NCBI GenBank assembly: GCA_020627535.1
Contig: JAHDGU010000008.1
Coordinates: 124,001-188,000 of the forward strand
Source: Saprospiraceae bacterium
Lineage (GTDB): Bacteria; Bacteroidota; Bacteroidia; Chitinophagales; Saprospiraceae
Reading direction: 5' to 3'
DNA: 64,000 nucleotides
Both the position numbers and the translations under genes were made by a program. The notes under the pieces are model-generated. The model saw nothing but the letters and a program-made list of their open reading frames with translations. It searched no databases and was not told the origin of the DNA. Below, one piece after another: positions 37,162 to 46,485 of this stretch (the stretch's first letter is position 1; each line of letters starts with the position of its first letter).

Positions 37162-38088
37162 ATGAGCAAGATTAACTCAATTTTGGCTCCTAGAATTATG
37201 CCAGACAAGAATTTACACATCAATTTGCCTACTCCCTTGCAAAGAATAAGCTTTTTGTCTGAGCAATTTTCTCGATGCTTCATCAAAAGAGACGATCTTA
37301 TCCATCCAGAAGTAGGGGGCAACAAATGGCGTAAGCTCCAATATGTCGTCCAGCTGATACAAGAGGGGAGAGTGCAAAAGATCATCACAATGGGTGGTAT
37401 GCACTCCAATCATATCGCAGCTGTTGCTGCCGTTGGCCATCTCTACACTGTCGATACTCAGGCATACATACGAGATACGGGTGATAAATACTCTCCTACG
37501 CTGGATCTTGCATCTCGACGAAGTATGGAGATCGTCTTGATTGATCGTAGCACTTATCGGCTTATGCGATCGACTACGCTCCGAGATGCGCAGATACAAG
37601 ATCGGGTCCTTTATCTACCAGAAGGCGGTACAGGAGAGTTTGCTTTGCCAGGTTGCAAGCGGCTAGGTCTAGAGCTGAATGAACAGCTTGAAGGGATTTC
37701 TGCCACCATCCTTTGTGCTGCTGGGACGCTCGGTACTGCCCGAGGTCTAGAACAAGGACTATCAGCGAGGCACAAACTGCACATCCATCCAGCTGGACGA
37801 AAGTTCAATCTCAGAGAGCAGATGCCAGCGACAGATCGTATGATCACTTGGACGGATGAGGAGGACCTCCGGCCATATGGGCGAATATCCACCGACATCT
37901 GCGACTACATCGAAGAATGGAAGCAGCGCTACGGTATCCTCATCGATCCTATTTACATGGCACCGATGCTGCAGCTCATAGAGTCGAAGCCGGATATCAT
38001 CGGGCAGTCTGAGGCTCTGGTGATCTATCACAGCGGCGGTACGCAAGGAAATGCCGGTTATTACAAAAAAATTGCTCTTATGAGTTAA
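37162..38088 (+). CDS. ACC deaminase / D-cysteine desulfhydrase-like PLP enzyme
   Basis: A 308-residue fold-type II PLP enzyme. IKRDDLIHPEVGGNKWRKLQY contains the PLP-binding Lys (GGNKWRK); TMGGMHSNHIAAVAAVG is the phosphate/substrate-binding block; the C-terminal YHSGGTQGN completes the cofactor pocket. Either ACC deaminase or D-cysteine desulfhydrase activity is possible; the key discriminating residues cannot be judged safely by eye. Single gene. Confidence 0.85.
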   Translation: MSKINSILAPRIMPDKNLHINLPTPLQRISFLSEQFSRCFIKRDDLIHPEVGGNKWRKLQYVVQLIQEGRVQKIITMGGMHSNHIAAVAAVGHLYTVDTQAYIRDTGDKYSPTLDLASRRSMEIVLIDRSTYRLMRSTTLRDAQIQDRVLYLPEGGTGEFALPGCKRLGLELNEQLEGISATILCAAGTLGTARGLEQGLSARHKLHIHPAGRKFNLREQMPATDRMITWTDEEDLRPYGRISTDICDYIEEWKQRYGILIDPIYMAPMLQLIESKPDIIGQSEALVIYHSGGTQGNAGYYKKIALMS

Positions 38089-38161
38089 CATGACAGTACG
38101 AGTAGGCGTTAACATCCTTGGGACTTGTCATTAGTAACTTCGCGAACCATTTTCTGAGACT

Positions 38162-40246
38162 ATGCAGTATTTGAGATTTAGAGACTTCTTTTGTTTTTGC
38201 CTCTTCTTGATGATAGGGCTTTCGCCCAAATGTATCTGCGCACAAAATGACTGTGTGGATTTTGAGGTCCTATGTACCAGCGATATTATAGACTTTGAGC
38301 CTAATGGCAGAGGGATGGATGACTTTGCAGATCCTGATAATTTCCGGGGCTGTTTTACAAATCGTGAGAGCAACTCGGCTTGGTTTTACTTTGAGATGAA
38401 TGCCTCGACACCTCCAGGGTCTAGTTTGGGATTCACTATCACTCCGAGTGCAGAGAGGATAGACTATGATTTTGCAGTATTTGGACCGAATGTGAGCTGT
38501 GACGCCTTAGGGATGCCGATCAGGTGCAGCTATGCGCTGGCAAACAATGGCATCATATCTCAGACTGGTATCGGAATGGGCCGGACAGACGAGTCTGAGG
38601 GGTCCAACGGTGATGGATTTGTGCGAAACTTGGAGGTCAATCCGGGTGAAGGCTACATCTTACTCGTCGATAGATTTTCGACAGATCAAGATGGCTTCCA
38701 ACTAGAGTGGACAGGTGAGGCTGCTCCATTTTTGAACTGCATCGATTGTGATCTTGAAGTGTTGCCTGCCGTCACAGAGATCCCCATTTGTCAAGGTCTT
38801 CAGGATGTAGTGCTTGAGATGAACGTGACTGGTGGCACAGCGCCATACAGCTATGAGTGGACTGGAGATGCAGCTGATCTTGCCTTGCTCGATGCCACAG
38901 ATGTAGAGGATCCTACCGCTAGCATCACAGCAGATATTGACCAGGACATTAGCTATACGCTCACAGTGAGAGACAATAATGATGTCTGTGTGTCAGCGAC
39001 TACTGTGACCATACAGATCACAGCTCAGGAGACTGCGGTCATAGATCCGGTGCAGATCAATTGTATCACAGATGATGCGGTGGTGTTGACTGCCTCTCCA
39101 GCTGGTGGTACATGGTCTGGAGCGGTGAGTAGTCCCAATTTTGATCCTTTGGCCGTGGGGGCAGGAGAGCAAGAGCTTATCTATTCGGTGGGTATGGGTG
39201 CCTGTATGTCTAGTGATACTCTTCGTCTTACGGTCAATGATACATTGGCCATCACGCTGGATCTACCTTCGCGACTTTGTCTGGAGGATGGGCCCGTGGC
39301 CATTACAGCCACTCCAGCAGGTGGAGTGTGGTCTGACAGTAATGTAGGAGATAGTATCATCGCAAGCCAGCTCGGACTTGGTACGACTGACTTGACCTAT
39401 AGCGTCACTAGCCCAGAGGGCTGTGAAAGTGCGGCGAACACAAGCGTCGAAGTAACTCAGATATCAGATATAGAGCTCAATGTCGTAGATCCAAGCTGTG
39501 CTCAGGATGTTGTGAGCGGAGTCATCGAGGTACTAGCTACGCCAGGTGCTCAGGGCAGTACCATGATTTTGATCAATGATATGGACGTGAGTCAAGATCC
39601 TTTCCTTGAGAATCTGGAGGGTGGAGAGTATACCATCTTGGTTGAGGATGAACTCGGCTGTATGGCAGAAAGAATGGTCACACTACCAGAGCTCAATGAG
39701 CCAACAGTAGATATCGGAAATGATATTACCATTTCTACAGGTCAAGTTGTAGATATACCAGCAGTAGTAGATACGGGATCATCAGCGATTGTTGATTATC
39801 TGTGGACATTAGGAGGTGCTAGCCTATGTAGCGGTCTTGATTGCAGTGTACTCAACTTCATTGCTGCAACATCTGGAGAGCTGAGCTTGATTGTTACTGA
39901 TGGCAGTGGATGTGTAGCGACTGCGTCCATCCTCGTGACTGTCAATGAGGTATCAGAATTTTTTGCACCGACTGTTTTCAGTCCCAATGACGATGGCACC
40001 AATGATCGCTTTACCATCTTCGGTCCCGAAGAATTGACCAATATCGCAAGCCTGTCAGTCTATAATAGAGCAGGTTCACTCGTCTACAAGGCTGAAAATA
40101 TCCTACCCAATGATCCTACAGGTGGCTGGGATGGAAGATGGAAAGGACAAGTGGCTGACCCAGGTGTCTATGTGTTCGTCGCTGAGATCCAATTTGGAGC
40201 ACTAGCGCCTAGAGTCGTGAGCGGTGATGTAACCCTCGTGAGATAG
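38162..40246 (+). CDS. Surface protein with T9SS type B C-terminal domain
   Basis: A 694-residue exported protein: signal peptide (FCFCLFLMIGLSPKCICAQ), an N-terminal lectin/jelly-roll-like domain (SAWFYFEMNASTPPGSSLGFTITPS...YDFAVFGP), Ig/SprB-like repeats (GGTAPYSYEWTGDA; SPAGGTWSG and TPAGGVWSD), and the type B sorting domain FFAPTVFSPNDDGTNDRFTIFG...GWDGRWKGQVADPGVYVFVAEI. Predicted T9SS cargo on the cell surface, possibly an adhesin. It ends 13 bp from the convergent purN stop. Confidence 0.88.
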   Translation: MQYLRFRDFFCFCLFLMIGLSPKCICAQNDCVDFEVLCTSDIIDFEPNGRGMDDFADPDNFRGCFTNRESNSAWFYFEMNASTPPGSSLGFTITPSAERIDYDFAVFGPNVSCDALGMPIRCSYALANNGIISQTGIGMGRTDESEGSNGDGFVRNLEVNPGEGYILLVDRFSTDQDGFQLEWTGEAAPFLNCIDCDLEVLPAVTEIPICQGLQDVVLEMNVTGGTAPYSYEWTGDAADLALLDATDVEDPTASITADIDQDISYTLTVRDNNDVCVSATTVTIQITAQETAVIDPVQINCITDDAVVLTASPAGGTWSGAVSSPNFDPLAVGAGEQELIYSVGMGACMSSDTLRLTVNDTLAITLDLPSRLCLEDGPVAITATPAGGVWSDSNVGDSIIASQLGLGTTDLTYSVTSPEGCESAANTSVEVTQISDIELNVVDPSCAQDVVSGVIEVLATPGAQGSTMILINDMDVSQDPFLENLEGGEYTILVEDELGCMAERMVTLPELNEPTVDIGNDITISTGQVVDIPAVVDTGSSAIVDYLWTLGGASLCSGLDCSVLNFIAATSGELSLIVTDGSGCVATASILVTVNEVSEFFAPTVFSPNDDGTNDRFTIFGPEELTNIASLSVYNRAGSLVYKAENILPNDPTGGWDGRWKGQVADPGVYVFVAEIQFGALAPRVVSGDVTLVR
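38216..38232 (-). repeat. GAAA mini-hairpin, stem GGGC/GCCC, in the T9SS cargo signal peptide
   Basis: Minus strand CATTT-GGGC-GAAA-GCCC; antisense to the signal-peptide codons (GLSPKC). Confidence 0.6.
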
Positions 40247-40259
40247 TCGTCGGTAAGAG

Positions 40260-40826
40260 CTACAGACTGTTGACAAACTGCCCGATGACTTTGGGGTAAT
40301 ACTTGTGTTCAAGTTCTAAAACGGCCTTTCCTATGCCCTGTGGATCTTCCTGGTCACCGATGTAGCGAGATGCTTGAAAAAGTACTTTGCCTTTGTCATA
40401 CTCGCGATTGACCATATGTACAGTCATACCTGAGTACTTCTCTTCTGCCAGATGAACTGCTTTGTGCACGTGCTGTCCATACATACCCTTCCCACCAAAC
40501 TTTGGGAGTAGAGAAGGGTGGATATTCAGGATTCGATTTGGGAAGGCGGCAATGATATAATTAGGGATTAGCCAAAGAAAGCCGGCCAGCACAATAGCAT
40601 CTATGCCCTCAAGTGCAGACAGTACGTGCTCCCTGTCTTCGTAAAATTGCTCTCGATTGACGACAAGTCTATCAACATTATGTTTTCGGGCACGCTCGAG
40701 GACATATGCCTTGGACTTATTGCTCATCACGAGCTTGGTGGCATAAGCCGAGCTGAGCTTCCCATATTGAATGATGCTTTCAGCATTGCTGCCTGATCCA
40801 GATGCGAAAATGGCAATGGACTTCAT
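40260..40826 (-). CDS. purN: Phosphoribosylglycinamide formyltransferase
   Basis: A 188-residue enzyme transferring the formyl group of 10-formyl-THF to GAR in purine synthesis. FASGSGSNAESII is the phosphate-binding loop; the catalytic triad is visible as Asn101 and His103 (NIHPSLLPKF) and Asp144 (NREYDKG). Length matches the family. It lies 5 bp downstream of the DUF4835 gene stop, so it is probably the distal gene of the bamD operon. Confidence 0.95.
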   Translation of the reverse strand: MKSIAIFASGSGSNAESIIQYGKLSSAYATKLVMSNKSKAYVLERARKHNVDRLVVNREQFYEDREHVLSALEGIDAIVLAGFLWLIPNYIIAAFPNRILNIHPSLLPKFGGKGMYGQHVHKAVHLAEEKYSGMTVHMVNREYDKGKVLFQASRYIGDQEDPQGIGKAVLELEHKYYPKVIGQFVNSL

Positions 40827-40831
40827 CCGTA

Positions 40832-41752
40832 CTAGCTACGGATCAATCTATACTTCGACACATTACTTGGGTCGATCTTAGACATGACTTGATACACCGA
40901 CGATTTATTGGCCGATTGTGCGGCCTTCAGTACTTCAACGATCTCGTCTCTCTTGGTATTGGCAAATACTTGAAGCAGCATTGAGCCAGGAGTATTGCGA
41001 TTGACTTCTCCTATGGTCTGGATGGCCGAGACCATGACGTTTTGACTCTCTGTGGGGTCGTCATACATTTTGTCGAGGCAATGCCTGTGATAGTTATACA
41101 TTGCCTCTCGGTACTGCTTCATCCTAGGGCTGATGAGATCTTGCATCAGGATGAACCGATTTCTCTGGGCTTTGATGGATCTCCATCCTTCATCTTGATC
41201 GATAATACTCTGAGGTACAGCTGAGGCGATACTCTTGCAGGTGAGATAGTACGGATCACCAGTCAAGGGTGCGAAGCTGTCATAGTCAAGACCGATCACG
41301 AGATAGGAATAGAAGCTCAGAATGGAGGATAGATTGTTGAAGAAGTTGGTCTCAGAATTATTGAGTTCCATGAATGGGACATACTCAATGTAAACATTCT
41401 TGTCGACGTGAGTGAGGAGAGGTGTCTTGTATTCACTCTTGTATGTGGGGCGTATAGCTTGTATGTAGACATCTGCTCTGAATGCCTGATCAGAGATTTC
41501 CTCCACAATGTTGAACTGTAAGCTTAGTTCGATCTTTTCGTGTTGCTCATAGTTTTCATTGGTCCATTTGGTGCTGTTCATGAAGTCGGTGAGCTGGGAC
41601 TCCATATCTTGAAAGATCTTGGGATCTGTATTCTGTATGTTTGGCACTACGACCTTCACGGATGCATTGAACTCCTGTGCCATGATAGCACTTGTCAATG
41701 TGAGCCATGAGATCAGTAAGAGTAGCGATTTCTTCATGCGTCTTTTTGTCAA
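40832..41752 (-). CDS. DUF4835 / PorD-like protein
   Basis: A 306-residue exported protein (signal LLLISWLTLTSAIMAQ). Family features: EFNASVKVVVPNIQNTDPKIFQDMESQLTDFMNSTKWTN and SLQFNIVEEIS, then PLLTHVDKNVYIEYVP. This Bacteroidota-specific family lies between coaBC and recN in many genomes and has been linked to type IX secretion (PorD); I am fairly, not fully, sure of that name. The start overlaps the coaBC stop by 4 bp. Confidence 0.8.
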   Translation of the reverse strand: MTKRRMKKSLLLLISWLTLTSAIMAQEFNASVKVVVPNIQNTDPKIFQDMESQLTDFMNSTKWTNENYEQHEKIELSLQFNIVEEISDQAFRADVYIQAIRPTYKSEYKTPLLTHVDKNVYIEYVPFMELNNSETNFFNNLSSILSFYSYLVIGLDYDSFAPLTGDPYYLTCKSIASAVPQSIIDQDEGWRSIKAQRNRFILMQDLISPRMKQYREAMYNYHRHCLDKMYDDPTESQNVMVSAIQTIGEVNRNTPGSMLLQVFANTKRDEIVEVLKAAQSANKSSVYQVMSKIDPSNVSKYRLIRS

Positions 41753-42939
41753 AGGAGTTTGATGATGTGGGCGACGATATCCTTGGCCACCAGCTTCTTG
41801 GATTTTAACTCCATTTCCTCGTGGATATTGTGACCAATAAGGCTTACTTGATTGGTATCATGCCCAAAGCCTGTCCCGTTTTCACTGGGACTATTGAGTG
41901 CGATAAGGTCGAAATTTTTCCTCTGCAATTTTCCTTTTGCATTTTCCAATCCATTCTGGGTTTCGAGCGCAAAGCCGACGTGAATTTGATCTTTCTTGTG
42001 AGCACCTAGTGTGGCTGCGATGTCCACTGTGCGCTCGAGAGGGATACTGAGATCCTCATCTGATTTCTTCATTTTTTGTGCCTCACGCTGAGTCGGTCTA
42101 TAGTCGGCTACTGCTGCCGCAAAAATGACGATGTCTGCATCAGCATGCATTTGGGCGCAAGCCTCATACATCTCCTGAGCAGAGATCACGTGTGTAACAT
42201 GAACGGAAGAACTAGCTGGTCGATGATGACTCGGTCCTAGGACAAGATTCACTTTCGCTCCTTGCTCTGCAAGTGCGTCTGCAAGTGAAATGCCCATCTT
42301 ACCGGTGGAGGGATTGGATAGAAATCTGACCGGGTCGATATGCTCTCGTGTCGGGCCTGCAGTGACCAGAGCTGTTCTGCCTGTCAGGGCTTGTTGAGAC
42401 TCGATATAATTCTCAAGGTAGGCACAGATATCTTCTGGCTCGGCCATTCTTCCTTCCCCGATCAGCCCGCTTGCAAGCTCGCCATGACCTACAGGTATGA
42501 CATGGTTGCCGTAGCTTCGGAGCTTGGTGAGATTGTCTTTGGTGCTGCCATGCTTCCACATGTCGAGATCCATGGCTGGAGCGATGAAGACAGGGCACTT
42601 GGCAGAGAGATAGGTGGCCAGGAGCATGTTGTCAGCTTCACCTGCTGCCATTTTGGACATAGTGTTAGCCGTAGCAGGAGCGATGATCATGAGATCTGCC
42701 CAGAGTCCTAGTTCAACGTGATTGTGCCAAGCGTCGTCTTCGAATAGGTCTATGATGACCTCATGCTTGGAAAGAGTGCTCAGTGTCAGCGGTGCCACAA
42801 ATGCCTTGGCGGCATCTGTCATGACTACTCTCACTTCTGCACCTCGCTTGACGAGAAGTCTCACAAGTATGGCACACTTGTAGGCAGCAATACTACCTGT
42901 GATACCTAATACGATTTTCTTATCGCGCAGAGCGCTCAT
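41749..42939 (-). CDS. coaBC: Bifunctional phosphopantothenoylcysteine decarboxylase / phosphopantothenate-cysteine ligase
   Basis: A 396-residue fusion enzyme for two consecutive steps of coenzyme A synthesis. CoaC half (about 1-180): LGITGSIAAYKCAILVRLL, HVELGLWADLMIIAPATANTMSKMAAGEADNML and PVFIAPAMDLDMW, with the flavin-site His. CoaB half: TAGPTREHIDPVRFLSNPSTGKMG and IFAAAVADYRP, then DLIALNSP and FGHDTNQV. Length is normal. Operon partner of bamD and rpoZ. Confidence 0.95.
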   Translation of the reverse strand: MSALRDKKIVLGITGSIAAYKCAILVRLLVKRGAEVRVVMTDAAKAFVAPLTLSTLSKHEVIIDLFEDDAWHNHVELGLWADLMIIAPATANTMSKMAAGEADNMLLATYLSAKCPVFIAPAMDLDMWKHGSTKDNLTKLRSYGNHVIPVGHGELASGLIGEGRMAEPEDICAYLENYIESQQALTGRTALVTAGPTREHIDPVRFLSNPSTGKMGISLADALAEQGAKVNLVLGPSHHRPASSSVHVTHVISAQEMYEACAQMHADADIVIFAAAVADYRPTQREAQKMKKSDEDLSIPLERTVDIAATLGAHKKDQIHVGFALETQNGLENAKGKLQRKNFDLIALNSPSENGTGFGHDTNQVSLIGHNIHEEMELKSKKLVAKDIVAHIIKLL

Positions 42940-42943
42940 CCGA

Positions 42944-43300
42944 CTACTCTAGCTCTAGATCAGCCTCATCGAGTTCGCGATTCTGATGGCGATAGAGTAG
43001 CTCATCATCCACAAAGTCATTGGTAGCAATCAGTGCAGGATTGGGGAGTCGCTCGTAAAATTTTGATATTTCTATCTGCTCTTTGTTCTCAGTAACTTCT
43101 TCGATAGAGTCAGCTGTCACGGCAAACTCTTCGAGCTTGGCATTGAGCTCTCTTTTGAGGTCAGTCGAGAGCAGACGAGCTCGTTTGGCCATGACGCAGA
43201 TAGACTGGTAAATATTTCCAGTTTTCTCAGAGAGTCCTTTGACATCTTGCGCAGTTACGTGAGATGTCATGCCTTGTGCTTTGTCTTTGATACTTGGCAT
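42944..43300 (-). CDS. rpoZ: RNA polymerase omega-like subunit
   Basis: A 118-residue protein. TGNIYQSICVMAKRARLLSTDLKREL carries the omega/Rpb6 fold signature (A-xRA), and the rest is an acidic C-terminal extension typical of the Bacteroidota form. Omega assists assembly of the beta-prime subunit. Its position between bamD and coaBC, with 4 bp to coaBC and none to bamD, is the conserved gene order of this phylum and supports the call. Confidence 0.85.
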   Translation of the reverse strand: MPSIKDKAQGMTSHVTAQDVKGLSEKTGNIYQSICVMAKRARLLSTDLKRELNAKLEEFAVTADSIEEVTENKEQIEISKFYERLPNPALIATNDFVDDELLYRHQNRELDEADLELE

Positions 43301-44104
43301 CTATAATGATTTAAGTCTTTTTGTCGAGGTGTCTATGATGTTTCGTGCATCGGATGCACGTTGTCCGTCAGGATATTTACGCAAAAACTCGCGAGCAAGT
43401 TCAAGCGCATCTTCATAGCGATCTGATTTTTTACCGTATATGCTGTTTTCCGCGAGGAGGAAGTTTGCATCAGCAATGAGGAAGAGTATTTCTTCTTTAT
43501 CTCTGCTTTCGGGGAAGTCCTTGAGGGTATTATTGAAGCTCGCTACAGCCGCTTGATATTGACCAAGGTTGTAGTAGAGCTTCCCTTCTTCAAAGCTCTT
43601 GATCTCCCGTTTTTCTCTAAGTTCGTCAATGATCTCGTTGCACTCCTTGACTCGAGTACTATTGGGGTATGTATTGACGAAGGTCTGGAAGAGTTCCACT
43701 GCCTGGTCTGACTCCGTCTGATCAAGGCGATAGTTTGGCGATTGCTGGTAATTGGAGTAGGCCAGTAACCAGTCGCTTTCCTCACGAAACTGACTATTGG
43801 GGTATGTATTGCTAAAATTGTTGAACCAGTGACTCGATAGGATAAACTGGTTCAAGTTGTAGAAAGTCTTGGCATACTTGAAGAACATTTCTTCGCTCTC
43901 AGGTCTGCCTCGGTAGAATGGGATGGCTTGCTCAATGAGGGTTTGAGATTTGAACCATTCTTCTTCGTCATAGTATTGCAGGGCTTTCTTCAAGAATAGC
44001 TCTGGATCATTGCTGAGGCGTACAGTCTCAAACTCGCTTCTGCAAGCCAAAAGGGAAGCAATGATAAAGGCCAAAAATGATATACGAAGGAGCCTAGATT
44101 TCAT
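43301..44104 (-). CDS. bamD: Outer membrane assembly lipoprotein BamD
   Basis: A 267-residue lipoprotein with lipobox ASLLAC (Cys21) and about five tetratricopeptide-like repeats (for example SQTLIEQAIPFYRGRPESEEMFFKYAKTFYNL, and AVASFNNTLKDFPESRDKEEILFLIADANF). BamD partners BamA in folding outer-membrane beta-barrels. ATG 44104 was chosen over 44125 because it gives a proper lipoprotein signal and lies 7 nt after a consensus -7 box. First gene of the bamD-rpoZ-coaBC-DUF4835(-purN) operon. Confidence 0.92.
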   Translation of the reverse strand: MKSRLLRISFLAFIIASLLACRSEFETVRLSNDPELFLKKALQYYDEEEWFKSQTLIEQAIPFYRGRPESEEMFFKYAKTFYNLNQFILSSHWFNNFSNTYPNSQFREESDWLLAYSNYQQSPNYRLDQTESDQAVELFQTFVNTYPNSTRVKECNEIIDELREKREIKSFEEGKLYYNLGQYQAAVASFNNTLKDFPESRDKEEILFLIADANFLLAENSIYGKKSDRYEDALELAREFLRKYPDGQRASDARNIIDTSTKRLKSL

Positions 44105-44111
44105 AAGCGTG

Positions 44112-44119
44112 CAAAGATA
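44112..44119 (-). promoter_or_regulatory. -7 promoter box (TATCTTTG) of the bamD operon
   Basis: Full TAnnTTTG match ending 7 nt before the bamD ATG. No clear -33 box at the usual spacing. Predicts a leader of only a few nucleotides. Confidence 0.45.
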
Positions 44120-44169
44120 CGACATAAGTCAAGGGTTTGTGCTCATTATTGAACGCCCTTGAGCTCAGT

Positions 44170-45663
44170 TCATTGCAAGGCCAGGACAGATGCTATCTTG
44201 CGATCATTAGATAGTCTTGGCACCTTGTTTTGTCCCCCTAGTTTGCCGAGCGACTTCATGTAGTTGATGAAGCCTTCCGAAGCTACGGTAGATATGACCA
44301 GTGGCCTGAGGATGTTTCCCGCGATCAAGTCCTTGTAGTAGATATTTTGGCGCTGTAGAGATTGATCGAGCGCTTTCGCAAATGCTGTGATGTCTTCTGG
44401 TTTCTTCTCCCATTCAATGAGCCATTCGTGATAGGGAGTAGTGCCGTCAGGCGGATTGACTTGAGGTGCTACTGTAAATTCTACGACAGATCCTCCATGC
44501 TGTTGGATCGCTGCTTTGAGAGCTTGTTCGACCTCTTTGGCGATTACGTGCTCTCCGAAGGCTGAGATAAAATGTGCAATCCGTCCAGTGACCTTGATGA
44601 GGTAAGGATCCTTGGAGACAAACTCTACCGTGTCTCCTATCTTGTAAGCCCATAGGCCAGCATTGCTGCTGAGTATGATGGCATAGTTGACCCCAATCTC
44701 GACATCTTCGATCGTCAATCTTGTTGGATTGGCATGGCTGATCTCCTGCACTGGGACAAACTCATAGAAGATGCCAGACTGCGTATTGAGGATAAGACCA
44801 TCCTCATTGATGGCGTCTTGAAAAGCTAGGAAGCCTTCTGAGGCTGGGTATGTCTCGATGGTATGTACTCCCGGACCCATGTAGCTTTCGAGATTGGCTC
44901 TGTAGGGCTCATAGTTGACACCACCATGCACAAAGACAGAGAAATTGGGAAATATCTCTTTGATGTTGCTCTTGCCAGTCCGCTCGAGCAATCTTTCGAA
45001 GTACATCTTGACCCAAGGCGGTATGCCACTGATGAGTCGCATGTCTGCCTCGATCGTCTCATCAATGATGCGCTCGAGCTTCTCTTCCCAGTCTTCAATG
45101 ATATTGGTCTCGTAGGAGGGCAGTTGGTTGGTTTTAAGCCACTTGGGAATGAGATGATTGGCGATCCCGCTCAGCCGCCCTGTAGGGATATTGGACTTGC
45201 GCTCTAGAGCAGGTGAGCCACTCAAGAAGATCATCTTACCATCAAAGAAAGAACTGTTGCCTGTCTTGTGGGCGTAATTGAGCAAAGCATTCCGTGCCGT
45301 ACCAAAGTGATTGGGCAAGCTGTCTTTTGTCAAGGGGATGTACTTGACGCCAGATGTCGTGCCAGAGGTCTTGGCAAGATACTTCGGTAGTGCTTGCCAG
45401 AGGACATCTCTTTGTCCGTCCAAAATGAGATCTACATATGGGCGATGTGCCTCATAGTCTCTGATGGGCACGGCCTGGCAGTACTCCGCGTGTGTCTTGA
45501 TATCCTTGAAGCTGTGATCCTTGCCAAATTTGGTCTGAACGGCTTTCGCCAAAAGGTAATTGAAGATGCTATTTTGACTTGTGATAGCAGTAGCCTTCTG
45601 CTTATCGATTTTTTGGGAGATCTTCTTGGCAAATGGATGTATCAAAGATGCTTTCCAGCCCAT
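44170..45663 (-). CDS. GH3-family acyl-acid-amide synthetase-like protein
   Basis: A 497-residue protein of the GH3 (auxin-responsive) superfamily of adenylating enzymes. The ATP-binding loop LAKTSGTTSGVKYIPLT, the VHGGVNYEPYR block, TYPASEGFLAFQ and the AMP-site YAIILSSNAGLWAYKIGDTVEF are well formed. In plants GH3 enzymes conjugate amino acids to acyl acids; bacterial substrates are largely unknown. Preceded by a -7 box, single gene. Confidence 0.85.
   Translation of the reverse strand: MGWKASLIHPFAKKISQKIDKQKATAITSQNSIFNYLLAKAVQTKFGKDHSFKDIKTHAEYCQAVPIRDYEAHRPYVDLILDGQRDVLWQALPKYLAKTSGTTSGVKYIPLTKDSLPNHFGTARNALLNYAHKTGNSSFFDGKMIFLSGSPALERKSNIPTGRLSGIANHLIPKWLKTNQLPSYETNIIEDWEEKLERIIDETIEADMRLISGIPPWVKMYFERLLERTGKSNIKEIFPNFSVFVHGGVNYEPYRANLESYMGPGVHTIETYPASEGFLAFQDAINEDGLILNTQSGIFYEFVPVQEISHANPTRLTIEDVEIGVNYAIILSSNAGLWAYKIGDTVEFVSKDPYLIKVTGRIAHFISAFGEHVIAKEVEQALKAAIQQHGGSVVEFTVAPQVNPPDGTTPYHEWLIEWEKKPEDITAFAKALDQSLQRQNIYYKDLIAGNILRPLVISTVASEGFINYMKSLGKLGGQNKVPRLSNDRKIASVLALQ
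44372..44384 (-). repeat. GAAA mini-hairpin, minimal stem GC/GC
   Basis: Minus strand CATTT-GC-GAAA-GC, in the GH3-like gene; only two stem pairs, so a weak member. Confidence 0.35.
45541..45554 (-). repeat. GAAA mini-hairpin, stem GGC/GCC
   Basis: Minus strand CTTTT-GGC-GAAA-GCC, sense in the GH3-like gene (LLAKAV codons). Confidence 0.55.
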
Positions 45664-45667
45664 AGAT

Positions 45668-45675
45668 CAAAGCTA
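45668..45675 (-). promoter_or_regulatory. -7 promoter box (TAGCTTTG) of the GH3-like gene
   Basis: Full TAnnTTTG match ending 4 nt before the ATG. Implies a leaderless transcript; no strong -33 element seen. Confidence 0.45.
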
Positions 45676-45720
45676 CGCGAATCAAGACACACCGAGCGCA
45701 GACTCCATAGAAATCAGGTC

Positions 45721-46485
45721 TTAGAATGTCAGCGATAGACCGTCATAGGCGGGTCTGACATGCTGGGGTAAATCTGCTAGGAGCTCCGAGTGTAGCGAGA
45801 GCTGATGACTGATATGTGTGAGATAAGTCATCTTGGGCTTGAAGTTTTCTACTAGCTCCAGGACTTCTTCCAGATTCATATGACTGTAGTGCTTCTCGTG
45901 ACGTAGGCAGTTGATGATGAGCACATCTAGATTCTCCAAGTAGCGCGTAGACTCCTCCGGGATCGTGTGAGCATCAGTGATGTAAGCTAAATCTCCGATA
46001 CGAATACCAGCTACAGGTAATTTGCCATGCAGTACGTGAAATATCTCGGCTTTGATATCAGAGATGTCTAATATGCCTGGAATCTCTAGCTCACACAATT
46101 CCAGGCGCGGTGCACCCGGGTAGGGGTTTTTAGCGAAAGCGTAAGCGAATCGATTTTTGATCTGTCCCAAGACTCTGGATTCACCATAGATGGGCATCGC
46201 TTTTTTTTGACGAAATATCAATGGCCTTAAGTCATCGAGCCCATTGCAGTGATCATTGTGCTCATGTGTGAGAAATACGGCATCAAGATGATCAATCTCT
46301 GCTCTCAAAAGCTGATGTCTAAGGTCAGGTCCAGCATCTACGAGTAGGGTGCAGAGATCTGTCTCCAGCAATATGGAAGAACGAAGTCGATGATCCTTAG
46401 GGTCGTCACTTTGGCAGATCTGGCACTGACAGCCGACCACAGGTACTCCTTGAGATGTGCCAGTACCAAGGAATCTAAGTGTCAC
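45721..46485 (-). CDS. MBL-fold metallo-hydrolase (PhnP-like)
   Basis: A 254-residue metallo-beta-lactamase-fold enzyme. N-terminal FLGTGTSQGVPVVGC and paired cysteines (CQCQICQSDDPKDHRLRSS) are features of the PhnP-like phosphodiesterase group; the metal motif FLTHEHNDHCNGLDDL (HxHxDH) and YLTHISHQL complete the dinuclear site. It probably cleaves a cyclic or phosphodiester substrate in the cytosol. No phn genes are nearby. It overlaps the small upstream gene by 4 bp. Confidence 0.88.
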   Translation of the reverse strand: MTLRFLGTGTSQGVPVVGCQCQICQSDDPKDHRLRSSILLETDLCTLLVDAGPDLRHQLLRAEIDHLDAVFLTHEHNDHCNGLDDLRPLIFRQKKAMPIYGESRVLGQIKNRFAYAFAKNPYPGAPRLELCELEIPGILDISDIKAEIFHVLHGKLPVAGIRIGDLAYITDAHTIPEESTRYLENLDVLIINCLRHEKHYSHMNLEEVLELVENFKPKMTYLTHISHQLSLHSELLADLPQHVRPAYDGLSLTF